A stretch of DNA of 64,000 bases from Litoditis marina (lineage: Eukaryota; Nematoda; Chromadorea; Rhabditida; Rhabditidae): assembly GCA_964036275.1 (NCBI GenBank), contig OZ038440.1, positions 2,232,001-2,296,000 of the forward strand, written 5' to 3'. The notes below the pieces were generated by a model. The model saw only the letters and a program-made list of their open reading frames with translations. It made no database searches and was not told the DNA's origin. Position 1 is the first letter of the stretch. Each line of letters opens with the position of its first letter. Position numbers and translations under genes: made by a program. Below are positions 32,188-44,800 of the stretch, in pieces.

Positions 32188-32424
32188 TGAAACACACATT
32201 TACTAAGTTTCACGTTTTTGTGATGTTTGTGCAATGCCAAGTGGGGTGGAATGTCAAAAACCTCACTAGCATCCCAGAAAACACATATCATCAGAATCAA
32301 TGTGGCCATAAAATTATGTTATCCTAAGCACACAGATCATAATTGTAGTTTGCGCTCTGCCTAGAATGCTGCCTATATAAAAGACATACATTATGAACTG
32401 GGCAAGTATCGATACATTTCGCAG

Positions 32425-33125
32425 TTGTTGCTGCTTTTTCTCTGGATAATTGAATGTATATCAAGTTTTTCAGGTAAATTTGGTTTTGCGGTTAGCCCGA
32501 GTACGTACGCAAAAATCAAGTTCCACTGTCCGGAACTCCGCAAAGCCACCCTCTCACAAAGTGAGTCATTGAATATTTTACTCAGTATACAGAACAGAAA
32601 CAATGTTCCATGTTTACAGTTCGTGCATCACTACAATTTTCTCCTAGTGATCATCATGTGTACTAGCATCTGGCATAGCATACATTAACACATGAACATC
32701 AGATGCAAGTCAGACATTTCTGGTCTTCGAATGTGTCTTCTCCGGCAAAGAGTACTGCAAAGACCTATTCTAATGCCACAAAAGTTGTGAACAATAATTT
32801 ACAGAACAAGGATACCCCCGCATGAGCAGGTTTACTACTGGTGGTCAATTGGCAGGATTCGCTGTTTCGAACACTTTCTACTGTGCACCCAGGTTAGAGA
32901 AAAAACGAGTGAGAGAAGAGAACATCAAAAACAGGCGTCTGAGAATCGAGACTAGAGTTCGTGAAACTCCAATTTGTTTGTTCGATTCGGACAGAAATTT
33001 CATTTTTAAATACAAGACAGCGATTAATGGTTTTTTAAATGTTCTTATATCACATTTACAGAAAGGGATATTGTGGAGGCGCCAACAACGAACTGGTTGA
33101 AATAAGAAGCAAAGTTGGACGTTAG
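32425..33125 (+). CDS. Small secreted-protein gene, copy C, complete
   Basis: Exons 32425-32560, 32805-32892 and 33062-33125. Phases join exactly (1 then 2) and the frame ends at TAG, giving about 95 residues. There is a hydrophobic N-terminus (LLLLFLWIIECISSFSG), then FHCPE, FYCAP and GYCGG, each with one cysteine. It is probably secreted. The family is not recognised. No in-frame ATG precedes the first leucine codon, so a 5' exon or non-AUG start is missing from this model. It lies ~240 bp downstream of the lectin stop. Confidence 0.5.
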
Positions 33126-33513
33126 TTACCGGATTTTATCATAGTAATTCTTTGCCAACTCATGTAGGTAGTAATAAGTTCCAATTCCGACACAAGTTAT
33201 AATACACTGTCGATGGAGGTCAAACTGGTTGACCAACCATTACGTTGACTGTTTAATAAATGGGTGCGTAGTTTGAAAAATGTTTGAGCCATCTCCAAAT
33301 AGAAGTTCACTTATAGACTAATTTATGAATCAATACTGACTGTAACAGGCAATTAATAAGAATCAACACACGAGTATAAACAATTGGGCGGGATATCCTG
33401 AGTAAGTCTAAAATCTACAACTAGACTCAGGTAAAAACCCAGGAAAGGAATAGTTTCTTTACTCAGACCGTCTCTCCATATGCATGTGTGCTTGTTTATT
33501 TCATTTATTTCAG

Positions 33514-33626
33514 CGGGTGACAATTTCTATCCATGGACCTTGATGGAACAACAAACTGTGTTGAGGACAAACTCATTTTACCACAACAATATCAACCGCC
33601 GCATCTGCTGGATCTGGAGATATTGA
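33514..33626 (+). other. Candidate orphan exon (copy C)
   Basis: Same exon as 18431-18543, with the acceptor and frame kept and a few substitutions (for example TNT to TNS). See that entry for its uncertain status. Confidence 0.3.
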
Positions 33627-34005
33627 TGGAGAGGATTATGTGTTCTTCATCAGAAAATGAAATGTATACGGTCACCTCATATCTTTCTACTGTTTCTATG
33701 TATTTATATTCAATAATGTTACTCTGAATGAACACAAAAATGGTTATACGTTCTACGAACGGAAACACTATCCAAATTGAACCAACAATATAACCCAAAC
33801 GACAAAGAACAGTTTATATCGAAGAATATATCTACTAGTGAAATAGGAAACACGATCTCTAGTGTTCTCATAATGTCGGTTTTGATCAGTAACTATGTGA
33901 GCACGAACTTGAGAGTTGGTACTCTTATTATTATTGCAATCAGGAACGTTTTGAAACCCAAATGTTCAAAACCCTATTAAAGGGGGTGCCAAAATTATAA
34001 ATTTC

Positions 34006-34077
34006 TGTCGCTGGCCGGAATCGAGCCTGCGAGCAAAAGATTCTTAGCAGTGCGCTAACCACTGCGCTATTAGTGCA
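34006..34077 (-). tRNA. tRNA-like sequence (copy C)
   Basis: A and B boxes as in 18915-18986, with one substitution near the 5' end (ATTAGTGC for ATTGGTGC on the plus strand). Probably not functional as a tRNA. Confidence 0.45.
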
Positions 34078-34366
34078 GGTAGCTGGCAAGCTTTGGAATC
34101 GAGGACACTTGTGCGTACCCAGCGGAAAGTGAGATATACAATACCCTCCCGCCTTTCCGTTGGCAACGACTATGAAGAGGGGCAGCAAGGAAAACTAGTT
34201 TTGGTATCCCGGGGTACCTAAATATACGTGTCAGTATGCAAATTAGGATCGTTATTTTTAACTAAAAGTTATACTTATTGGTTTCTCTTGATAAGCTTTT
34301 TCATATTAACTTTCCTCCTGTCCAACTTTGACGAACAAATTAACTGACAGACAACGTTAGAAGTTT

Positions 34367-34772
34367 CAATGGCGCATCTGTGGGCCTCTCTGCCAGCCCG
34401 GGTCACTCGGTCGCTCTCTGGGCTGGAGACTGGACGCCTGAGGGAACTCATTCTAATGATTTTTCCACAAGGGTTCATCATGTCGAGAAGTACCACCAAA
34501 CACAACATCGTCGATGCATTAACTCGTTGCTTGAAAAATCAAGCGACAACTATGTTGTCAGCTTTTGTACGCTCTTATATCGTAACAGAGGCTTGACGCA
34601 AATTTTTCAAGCAACGAGTTAATGCATTGACGATGTCGTATTTGTTGGTACTTATCGACATGATGAACCCTTGTGGAAAAATCATTAGAATGAGTTCCCT
34701 CAGGCGTCCAGTCTTCAGCCCAGAGAGCGACTGAGTGACCCGGGCTGGGAGAGAGGCCCACAGATGCCATTG
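34367..34772. repeat. ~410 bp palindrome (copy C)
   Basis: Same palindrome as 19276-19688. The loop lacks a 7 bp duplication (GTACGCT) present in copy B. The right arm is followed by ~50 bp shared with copy B and then by DNA leading into the coiled-coil gene. Confidence 0.85.
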
Positions 34773-34953
34773 GGGCGATGATTGCTAACGCCTCCTCGCG
34801 GTGTCCTCTGGTAACTACCGTAGGATGAAAACCAAAACGAACCTTACACTACGTCTACAGCACAAACTGCATTTTTATTTTCTTAATCAAATGATTACTT
34901 AGTTCAATTATTTAACACAGAAGTTGACATCATCCAAAACGATATATTTCTAG

Positions 34954-37195
34954 CGCAGCCGAAAATGATTCCACCCGATACAGAGACCAGCGAGATGCGG
35001 CAGAGAAGGACTTGAAGGTGGCGCGTGAGGAGCTCAAGAAGAAACGCAGAAATGCTACTGCTCTTAAAGAAACCGTTCCGCTATAATCTGAGTTTCAGGA
35101 AAAATTTAAAAAACTCAAAAAGTTCTTCAATGTCTGCCCATAGACCATGGAAAACTTTCCGATTGAAAATTCGTAAAATTTACATAATATAGAGCAATAA
35201 AAAAGAGGACATGAAAATTTTCACTGTGACGCAACTTGACTAGGTTAATTCACGTCGAGATTAATTCACGTTTTGTAGTCTCTAATTGTGTTGTCGTATA
35301 TGATAAAAGGTTTCAAAAATACTTTTGTACTTCGCTAGGCAATTTTGTGCATACCCCGTACGCAACTTACCTATCGGTGTCATTACGTAAGCCGCTTTTC
35401 TAAAAAAACGAAGCACGATAGAGATATAAAAGTATCTATTTTCGATAATGGTTTTTCATTTGCCAAAAGGTCAGGTTGTTAACTCATAAGTCAAAATTAG
35501 AGCGGGACGGATTCTTTAAAGAGCAGTTCGATCAGATGGCAAGGTGAGTTCTTCTTGTCTGTGTCATTTGGTTTTTTTGAATTCATCACTTTCGCTTTCT
35601 ACGTTGTTTCATAGGAATTTCCCGATTAAATGCAGAAAATTATCACAAGTTTTCGTTTGTGTTTCTCATGTTATATGAGATGGTATTGTTGCAGGGATCA
35701 AAACAGTCGTGGAAATATATCTTCTGAGGCGTTGAAGCTGCTTTGTGAAAAGCTGGTGTCTACTGAAGCCCGTGTAGGGACTCTCAACCACGAGAAAAGG
35801 GAGCTGAACGCACGTATTTCTGCTCTAGAGGAGGATAAAAAGTTAGTTTCCTTACTGTTATCTCGTGTTCAACTCATTTTTTGTCAATGACTGCTTTATG
35901 CAGTTCATTAAACGACACAGGTGATGCCTACATCTCGTTGTCTGTAGTTGTCCGATTAATTCCAAAAATTCAAAAAGATGACATTACCCGTGACATTTGT
36001 TTATGCTAATTCATGGAGTTCATTTATTTTTGGTTGAAAAAACTAGCTCCTCCTTGTAGCATCATGTTGATCTGTTGCTTCTTCTCAATGAGTTTAGTTT
36101 CAGATCCTCTGACAAAGTCCACAACAGTACCATCAAGAAGTTGAACAAGAATATGAAGAAAGACAATATTAATCTAACTGCTCATGTCTGGTAAGACGTT
36201 TTTTCACTGAGATTTACGTTTTTGTATGTAGTAAGTGAGAATGCTATACCTGCTGCACTATGTTGCAATTCATTATTTTGTAGCGACAGACATAACACTA
36301 TATAAAAATTATTATTCTACCTAAGATACAGAAAGAATAACAACAGGTGTTTCGATTGGGAAAGTTTATTTGCTGAATTCTCTATCGCTATAAATTAATG
36401 CCACCGCCTTAGGTCGCGGACGAGTTGTTCTCTACTGTTTGCAACTAGTTCCTATTTTTTTTCAGCAATCTGAAAATTACTGGTCGTGAACTTCTGGATC
36501 TGTACAACGGGGTCAAAGGCTCTGGGGATCGTCAGCCTGCAGATGTTTCCCGCTACGAGAAGGCATTCTTCGACCCGAATTTTACTGAAGGGTGAGTGTC
36601 TATAACATAGTTTCTATTTTCATAAATTCTGAGAAGATTCTACGGTGTTTTTTGTCTGTTTCCAATTAACACACCAGTTCCTATGTTCGGACCAGACAGT
36701 CCGGTCTTATCACTTACTGATTAAATTTTAACCGTGCGTGAATTTCATGTTTTTCGGATGAAAAGCGAGTTTCTTGTTATAGGAACCACCCTTGCGCAGG
36801 TCACTTATCGGTCATTCTTGAAAGTAGTGTCGGTTCTTCCTAGCAACCTCGTGTAAAATCAAACGCACGGTGATGCACGATAGTAATAATACGAGATGAA
36901 AACACGTTTATCCAGTTTTTTTCTGAAACTGATAGATGTATTTTTCAGTTTCCCCGATGAGGACGAGGACGCTGCGAAAGAGAACCAGTACCCGAGAACG
37001 AGCGCCTTCGCTCCATATTCCAAGATCTCTTCTTACAATTCGATTCAAACCCATGATTCTATTCAAATTGTTATTGTTATACACTGTTTTGTTGAATCAT
37101 TTATTTGTTATCCTATCTACCCGTTGATTTATTGTTTTATTGCCTTCCCTTTGTTGTTCAATGAAAGTTATACAAATAGTTTTTTTCATGAATAA
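34954..37195 (+). pseudogene. Coiled-coil protein gene interrupted by a TTAA element
   Basis: Exon 1 is split: 34954-35063 (continuing through the first TTAA) and 35520-35543, separated by a 448 bp insertion. Downstream exons are 35695-35841, 36104-36190, 36466-36591 and 36949-37195, and every intron is phase 2. Removing the insertion and one TTAA makes exon 1 continuous and in phase. The protein is charged and heptad-like (AAEKDLKVAREELKK, NHEKRELNARISALEEDKK), then has a more ordered part (ITGRELLDLYNG, YEKAFFDPNF), an acidic DEDEDAAKEN stretch and a hydrophobic C-terminal tail. An ATG at 35536, just past the insertion, could still give a 204-residue product. The 5' exons are not visible. 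Confidence 0.7.
35068..35515. mobile_element. 448 bp TTAA-flanked MITE inside the coiled-coil exon
   Basis: TTAA lies on both sides (35064-35067 and 35516-35519). The ends are imperfect inverted repeats, AGAAACCGTTCCGC against AGAATCCGTCCCGC. A second copy is at 39173-39601 and a truncated one at 61579-61788. TTAA duplications are typical of piggyBac-type transposition and of Caenorhabditis PALTTAA elements; family membership here is inferred. Confidence 0.88.
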
Positions 37196-37310
37196 TAGTC
37201 TATATCGGCGACGAAGTATTTATTATGGTGTTTTCACAAATGAAAATTAATTGTCGCTCGATTTGTATTTACTGACTCTTGTTGTTGAACGGCCTCCCAA
37301 TAGCCTCTGA

Positions 37311-37373
37311 TGCGAGCGGTCGCGTCGCGGCTGGTAAACAAGTCCTTCCTGCGAGCGGTCGCGTCGCGTCTGG
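37311..37373. repeat. Short direct repeat GCGAGCGGTCGCGTCGCG
   Basis: Two copies of an 18 bp GC-rich phrase ~39 bp apart, each followed by CTGGT within three bases. The phrase contains CGAGCGGTCGCGTCG, which can fold. Bases 37196-37310 show nothing recognisable. Confidence 0.6.
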
Positions 37374-37394
37374 TGACTGCCATCACAACAACGA

Positions 37395-37880
37395 ATGCTC
37401 ATAACGTAACAAATTTACCCAGAACAAAACACAAAAAAAAGCAGGATAACTGCGGCAGATGAAAGCATGAGTAGAATTTTTTGGGGCCGCAACCGAGAGC
37501 AAAAATTCCAATTAAAAAGTGCCAACTGTATGAGCATCTTTTATTCCCAGTTCACGCTTTAGCGAACCATGTTCTTTTTTCTATCAAAAGTAAGAGATCT
37601 TCATGATTTATCGTGCGATAAACCATAAGTTTTTTTTTCTCGAAAGTTCTTGAACGTACAGTTGCCTAAATTTCGTTTTGCAACACTACGATAAAAAATC
37701 TATGAAATAAAGTTGAAGGCAGCCGTAACAGGTTTCCAATGGAGAAATGGTTCATTCCTTAGGCCTGCGGTGTTCACCCAAATTGAGGGGGTTGAACAGT
37801 GAACGTGGAATTTGTTATAATTGGTTTGAAACGGTATTCTAGAATACTACGCAGCAAACAAACATTCGATGGAACTGTGA
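37395..37880 (-). repeat. Fragment of the 5' conserved block, inverted
   Basis: Matches 4930-5740 in the same orientation, so it is reversed relative to copies B-D. It ends in the same CAAACAAACATTCGATGG that precedes MITE-2 in copy A. It marks a rearrangement breakpoint between copies C and D. Confidence 0.75.
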
Positions 37881-37885
37881 ACAGT

Positions 37886-38070
37886 ACGAGGTAGGGAGTG
37901 TGCATCAAAAATAGATCAATACATAGGTTTGTACAACGGTTCACAACGTACGTACGTTAAACCACTTATAGACTCACGCTAAAATCAGGATCTTTGTAAT
38001 AAATTTTTTTGGTGAACCGTTTTGCAAACCTATGTATTGATTAATTTTTGTTGCACACTCCCTACCTCGT
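37886..38070. mobile_element. Palindromic MITE-2, second full copy
   Basis: Nearly identical to 22553-22753 in both arms and centre. Confidence 0.8.
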
Positions 38071-38239
38071 ATTGTTCACTTTTTGATAAAAACGGTGAAA
38101 CCCAACCGAACGCACACACTTCCTGGTCCCCCACTTTTTGATAATAGCTCTTCTTTTGCTAGTTGTACTAGTACAATCACTCATTGATTAGAACAAACAG
38201 AATAAAGTTCAAAAATTAGTGACTATCAAAGAAACATCT

Positions 38240-38900
38240 TTTGTGAAAAATCTGAGTCATCACAGTACAACGCAAGCCTTCACTCATTCGGCGCCAACGA
38301 GCACCAGCGTTTGGCGCCAATAGTCATACATGTTACTCCAATTGGTGAGAAGAAACGAAAGGTTAGCACAGTTTCCGACGATTTTTGGTTCGGAAACAAT
38401 ATTTTCAGTTTTTGCGCCAAATATCAGAGATCCGCTTCCCAACATAATGTACAGTTCTGACCTCTGTGAAAGAATCCGGTCGTTACCCTACTTCGCTAGC
38501 GTCGTTCTCATTTGGCGCCAATAGACGCCCGCATTTGGCGCCATTTGATTATAATAGCAACATGATTCGGAAATCAGGTTGAATCTACTGTTATGTCATC
38601 TGTGCGGAATTTCAAACATTTTAACTCATGGGAACACATATTTTCCAGCTTTTGGCGCCATCTGGCGCCAGCGCCAAGCGTTAAACATACCGTGACATCA
38701 CCAAACTTTTTGGTTATGAAAATCAAAAAACTCGAAAGGTTCCTGCCTTCATAACTTGAAAACTCGATTACTCGATTTTCTGAAAACTCCAAAAACTCGA
38801 AAACTCGAAAATTCTTGAAACTCGAAAACTCGATGACTCGAAATCTCGAAATTTCCCAAAACTCGAAAATTCGAAAACTCGGAATTTTCAACTCGATTAA
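38240..38900. repeat. GGCGCC cluster and AAACTCGAAA repeat, second copy
   Basis: Aligns with 24800-25490. Most TTTGGCGCCA palindromes are kept (near 38290, 38312, 38514, 38536, 38653 and 38664), followed by the short CTCGAAA repeats from 38755. Confidence 0.7.
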
Positions 38901-39172
38901 CAAGCCTGGTATCTATGAACTGATAATCGTCATGAATTTGAAAGTGTGTGGGAAAGAGACTGCTTTCATCTCGCCGCAGCATGAATTTCAAACTTTATAT
39001 AGGTTATTATTTATCGTGAGAGAAACAATATTTCTTTCGAATGTTTTTGAGCATCCGTTTGTTTACATTCGCTACTCGAAACCGAACATTTATTAGAATT
39101 CTAACCAATGGGAATTGAATGAACTTTCAAACCTGGACAGAACATATTTAGGGTCGAGTAGGTCAAAATTAA

Positions 39173-39601
39173 AGAAACCGTTCCGCTGTAATTTGAGTTT
39201 TGTGAAAAATTTAAAAAGCTCAAAAAGTTTCTTAATGTCTTACCATAGACCATGAAAAAACTTTCTGTATAAACATTTGTAAAATTTGCATAACATCCAG
39301 CAATTAAGAAGGGAACATGAACATTTTCACTGTGACGCAAATTAACTTTGTTCGTTTACATCCAGATTTATTTTCCTTTTGTAGTCTTTGATTGAGTATT
39401 CGTGTGTGATCGAGTGTTTCAAAAGCATTTTTGTACTTCTATAGGCTCTTTTGAGCATACCCCGTACGTAACCCCCCTATCGGTGTCATTACGTAAGCCG
39501 CTTTTCTGAGAAAACGAAGCAAGATATTTGATAATGGTTTTTCATTTGCCATGGGCTCACATTGTTACCTCAGAAGTCAAAATTAAAGCGGGACGGATTC
39601 T
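39173..39601. mobile_element. 429 bp TTAA-flanked MITE
   Basis: TTAA at 39169-39172 and 39602-39605. The empty site is visible in copy C as AAAATTAAGCTCG near 25765-25777. Same family as 35068-35515, with the same terminal inverted repeats. Confidence 0.88.
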
Positions 39602-39993
39602 TTAAGCTCGAAGAGTTATTCCGAGTATGCAGAAACCAAGATATTTGGAGGGCAGTCAAGAAACACCATCCAATACCTATTTGAAATGATCCAATACAAC
39701 TTGAAATCGTGAAACTAATCTGAGTACGTATGCTAGAAGATTCCAGCAATGTCATCCCAGCTCGCGTCTAACCAAATCGAGTTGGTGATCAAATATACAC
39801 TATTTATCTGCTGTTACATCCAGCCGGGATGTAAGAGACTAGAAACAGTGAGGCAGAGTGAGAGACGCAGAATGGGATGAACTGTCGGGATCTTCTAGCA
39901 TACGTACTCTGGCATACAAAGTCAGTCGTCTTATACCGTTCTCAACCTAGTTTTTACCGTCTATTTTTTGTTGACGTCGGATACGGCTTGGAT

Positions 39994-40161
39994 ATGGCCA
40001 TTGTTCGGGTGAAACCACATCTCGCGGATGAGCATAGTTTAATTGTCTTCAACCGAAGTGTTCTCAGAAAACTGACCCAGCCGAGCTGTTGGATGAAGGA
40101 GGAATTGGAATCATCATGCAGAACAGTTGCAACAGATGAACTCTGGCGTCAAGCTGTATAG
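39994..40161 (+). CDS. Conserved 55-residue open frame (copy D)
   Basis: Same protein as 26153-26320. In this copy the frame is also open upstream to 39877, but that extension is not shared. Function unknown. Confidence 0.3.
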   Translation: MAIVRVKPHLADEHSLIVFNRSVLRKLTQPSCWMKEELESSCRTVATDELWRQAV

Positions 40162-40199
40162 TTGTCTCATTTATCAAATTGGTTGTGTATCAAGGCGTC

Positions 40200-41690
40200 G
40201 TTTTCTAGAATACCGTTTAAAACCAATTAAAACACATTTCACATTCACTGTTCAACCCCCTCAATTCGGGTGAACACCGCAGGTCTACGGAACGGACCAT
40301 TTCTCCATCGGAAAACCTGTACCAGCTGATAAACCAGTTAAAAAATACCAGTTACGGCTGCCTTCAACTTTTTCGATGACAGAAATTTATAGATGTTTTA
40401 TTGTAGTGTTTCAAACCAAAACTTAGGCAATCGCACGTTCGAGAACGTTCGAAAAAACTTATTATTTATCGCACGATAAATCATGTCCGCAATGAAACTT
40501 GTGAGCATGAAAATGAAATGTTATTTGCATTTCATGGGAACAATATCGGGAAACAGAACAGACAAAATCATATCGGTGTTGTATTTATTGAGAACAAAAA
40601 TATTTACCATCCGGAGAAAAAACTGTTGGAAAAACACTAGCAACGGCAACGTGGTTTGCTGCAACCAATACCTTCTATCACGCGGGGCGAGAAACGGTCT
40701 GCAACACTATAAATTTTGGATAGAGAATTGAATCACACTCACACAGATGGAACTTTCTTGATATTAATTTTTTTTTTAAATTTACTTGACATAACTCTCA
40801 CTTCCTACGCCTCAAAAAAACCCAACTCCAGTCAATAAAAGTTATCCTACTTCTAATTAAAAAAAATTGAACATGGTTCGCTGTATGAATACCTCCTAAG
40901 ACGTGTGATGCACTCCTTAAACTTGTGAGTAAACTGGAAATGAAAGATGCTCATACAGTTTTTAATTGGAATTTTTGCTCTCGGTTGCGGCCCCGAAAAA
41001 TTTGACTTGTGCTTCCATCTGCCGCAGCTATCTTTGCTTTTTTTTGTGTTTTGTTCTGGGTAAATTCTACCAAGTAGCAAGAGTGAAAGAGTTGTTCTCC
41101 AGCAGTTCTAAAATGTTATAGTAGGTATAACACGATTCCTCATGTGTTCTGTTCTGGCAACAAATGTCAACTGAAGTAGGTTGAGCGTTTATCGTATAAC
41201 GCACCAAATGGTCCTGGAAAAATTAATTGCGCCAGACATTGGTAGAGCACAGGTCTTTAAACTAGGCACTTTTTCAGTTCTCCACCTGTGAGAACTGATG
41301 AACTTTCTCCAATATTTTCAATGATACACGTATGGTTCAAATTGTGTAGTTTTATGTGCAAAATATAGACAAATACATGCTCGAGAACATTCGATAAAAA
41401 ATTATAGTATGTCACACGATAAATGATGTCCTCCATGAAATTTGTGTGTATATAAACTGCATCGCGATTTGAAATTTATGAGAAGAATGTTGTCTATCTC
41501 GGTGAGCGTTTCTTTTCCTTTTTGTAATACATCACTAGTGCGGTACATGTATAGTTAGAAAATCTATGTATCAATCTCACCGTTACAGAACTTTGATTTC
41601 TCTAAGTATAATTCATGTGTATTCTGTGGGCACGCAAAAAAAATATTTTTTATTCGAAAGCTATAGCAAAATAGCACCAGGTCTAGTCCC
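40200..41690 (+). repeat. 5' conserved block, copy D
   Basis: Aligns with 26360-27980, except that it lacks the internal duplication seen there and has a T-rich insertion near 40767. The 145-codon frame is broken. Confidence 0.75.
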
Positions 41691-41896
41691 TACTGATCGC
41701 AGCAAATCGTTGTGAGATAAACTTCGATATCACATTGTGAGATATCATGAGAAAAACGATCCTTCACACAGCATTTCAACTGTGGCGACACGTTCATTTT
41801 AAATTCTGCAGTCGTACCTATGAAAATACCTCGTGAACGTGGCATGCTCCTGCACAGAATCGTAATGGACCCTGTGAAACTGTGTTTCGTTTTCAG

Positions 41897-44800
41897 TGTC
41901 ATGTCGTACTTGGACTGTTCCTTGCCGAGATCGCAGTATCTCAAATGTCTCCAACAACAACCAGAGCACCTCCCGCACGTAAGATTTGTTGACACTTTTC
42001 TCAAATACCGGGAAAATTTCTCAAATCAATCGAACATACGCTACATGTAACACTAGCGAAATATCTACTTTTCCGAAAAGAAGGACCAAAGAGAACATTA
42101 GCTATAGTCTGTTCCACCAATCGATGTCTTTCTACAGTAATCCGTGAGATTTTCAAGAGGGTTTTTCTAATGAATGTTTCACCATTTCGGCTCCAAACTC
42201 CCATAGTTTGTAGTAGTGAACGTTCAGAAGGCTCTACTAAAATCTAGAGCAAATCCAAAAAAGCCAACATAGTGAACTTCGCCCTGGAAGTTTGACTAGA
42301 TTACTGTAGAAGGTTATAAGTGGGTGAAACAAACTATATCTGAGACGGTAGTATTCATCTCGGCTTTGCTTTAAGCTCATTCAAGTCTTGACTAGAACTG
42401 ATTCTAACCTATAAATAGAAAACAGCGTGCAAACTAGTTCTCGACTATTCGAAAGAGTGATTTGTTGCACGACATCACATAAACACGTAATAGGTTACAG
42501 ATAATACAAATGATGAATCACCACTAAAGAACTTTTTTCGATATTTTTTCACGATAGAGCACTACTTAGTGATTACGCTTCACACTAAAAATAACTGTAC
42601 TTGTTGAACTCTTTTGAAAATTTGGCAAACAAAAACCCGATATTTCTCGAAAAGAAAACACTTGCTCTCAACATTTTTCTGATGTAGTTGATTCTCATGC
42701 ATAACTCATACTGTTGGAAAAATGAGGAAAAGTTTAAGTCAGTTTGAAAATTTTCGGACCTTTTTTGACCATTTTACATCTTCATGTAACTAATCAATAA
42801 ATCGTTATTTCGAGTCCTATATATATATGTCGAGTTCCGAGACAATAGAGGTAGTCGCTTTAGTCGGTAGTCAATAGAGGCAATAGGGGTTGTCGCGGGA
42901 CGTTAAGGCGTAAAATATCATGTCTGATTTCGAGTCCTCACAAAAAATCGATAAATCAATATCAGAGAAGTTCCTCAAAAAGACCCTCTTAGATTTTGAA
43001 GTAGTACACGTAGTAGAAGTTTCGAGTCGATCAGGCCAAGTTTTTCATTTTAGATAGGGGGTATCAATCGAATTTGGCTAAAGTCAATGTTGCGGTAGAT
43101 CAAATTATCGATTTTTTGTTATCATCAACTTTGTTTCCCAAGTTACTACCTGAAGGTAGAATAAAAACGGCAATAGGAAAATAAGAGGTAAGAGTATGGT
43201 AGAAAACCAATATTCTCTCAAAACACGAACACCTGGCTCTTTTACTTTATATGAAAACCCACAAGCAGCCACAGAACAATATAGAAAATATATATAAAAA
43301 TTAACAACAACCCGCACTTGATGATGCAAGAGCGTAACAAGAATTAAAAACAACGGTATCACTGTTGACGATCATGATGACCCGCCGCACATTGGCTAAA
43401 CGGAATACAAACGGTAAACAACGGGCACGCCCGTTGGAAACAAATATAAAGCATCAAATCAATATTACAACATCAAACTCTTATCTTCAACAACCCCGGG
43501 GGCCGCTGAGCTGGCGCCTCGACAGCGTCAATGGGAAACTGTTACTGAAGATGAAACTGTGTGTCGAATGCTTAGCTGCGTCTGGGCTGTTTGTACGACT
43601 CTACCCTTCTCTCGTCAGATGTCTCTCGGCGGTCGAATCTTCGGCGGATACCTCTGGAGTTCTGGTGGCCCCGGCTGTCACCAGTACTGTGGTGGTTGAT
43701 CTGTCTGGCGCGACTGTTGTTGGTACGGAATTGGTTGTCGGATGCTCCGATAGGCTGGCCGTTCGATGATGCGGGGCTCGTTCCAAGACTGAGGAAGTTG
43801 TGGACATCGGCTGCGGGGGCACTGGCTGGTCGGCTCACGGATACTTCGGCTGGTTGGCTGGGAGTCTTGTTTTCCTGGATGACACTGAACTTCGGGAGCG
43901 GCGTCGACGTGTCTTTCAGGGCAACAGCTAGGTTCCGGAAGTAGACATTCATTTGGTGCGTTGTCAGCGGGTCAAAACCCCTTTCTCTCGGTTCCACTCC
44001 CAATATGGCATGGATATCTTCAACTCGGTGGGTGTGATCCTCTCCTGGATAGAAAGATCGGAGTAGATGTGGCTCCCCCAGGTCTCCATTTCTCTTCTTC
44101 AGTTTCTCGGTCTCGTCTGCGAACACCGCGAATAAATCTCCGTCAAATCTTCTGCACCATGGTGCAGGCACCAAAGCTCCTCTGATTTGCTGCGTCTGAA
44201 TCGCGTTGTCGATCTTCTTGAGAGACCCCATGACAGGATGTCGTGGGATCTTTGATGGACCCACGATGATGATGTATTTGTAGCACTGCGTGTGCACAAC
44301 TCCTGCGATGTCGTCACTCATTCGGTCGTAGAAGTACATGTGGGTTCCTACGAAGTCGAAACGGCTCTTCGCGTTTCTGAACAAATCTCCCGGCAGGAAT
44401 AAAGCCGAAGTCCTTGTGTTGGGCACTCCTTTTGATCCGTCTACAGGGATTTGGTCAGATTGTACCAACTTCCAAGCGTGCTGGAACATATCACACGGTG
44501 GTATTCCTTGTTCCTCGACGTAGTATGGAGTTATGATGTCCTTCCAGTCTGCCGTTTTGTTCAAGAAGTGCACACAATGTTTCCGAAAGAAATCCATAGC
44601 GATGCAGAGTCCTCGCGTCGTGAAATGAGAATTGGAGTAGTCGTGCGTTCTCCGTTCCTTGTCCTGCGGCTCAATCGTGATATCTTGCGAAATTGATGCT
44701 ACATGCGCTAGTAGGAGAAACCCTTTGACGGGCATTGTCGCTACGGACAGAGGTGCATCCCCCAGTGCGTCCTTCATCGTCATCTTCAGAATAGGACACT

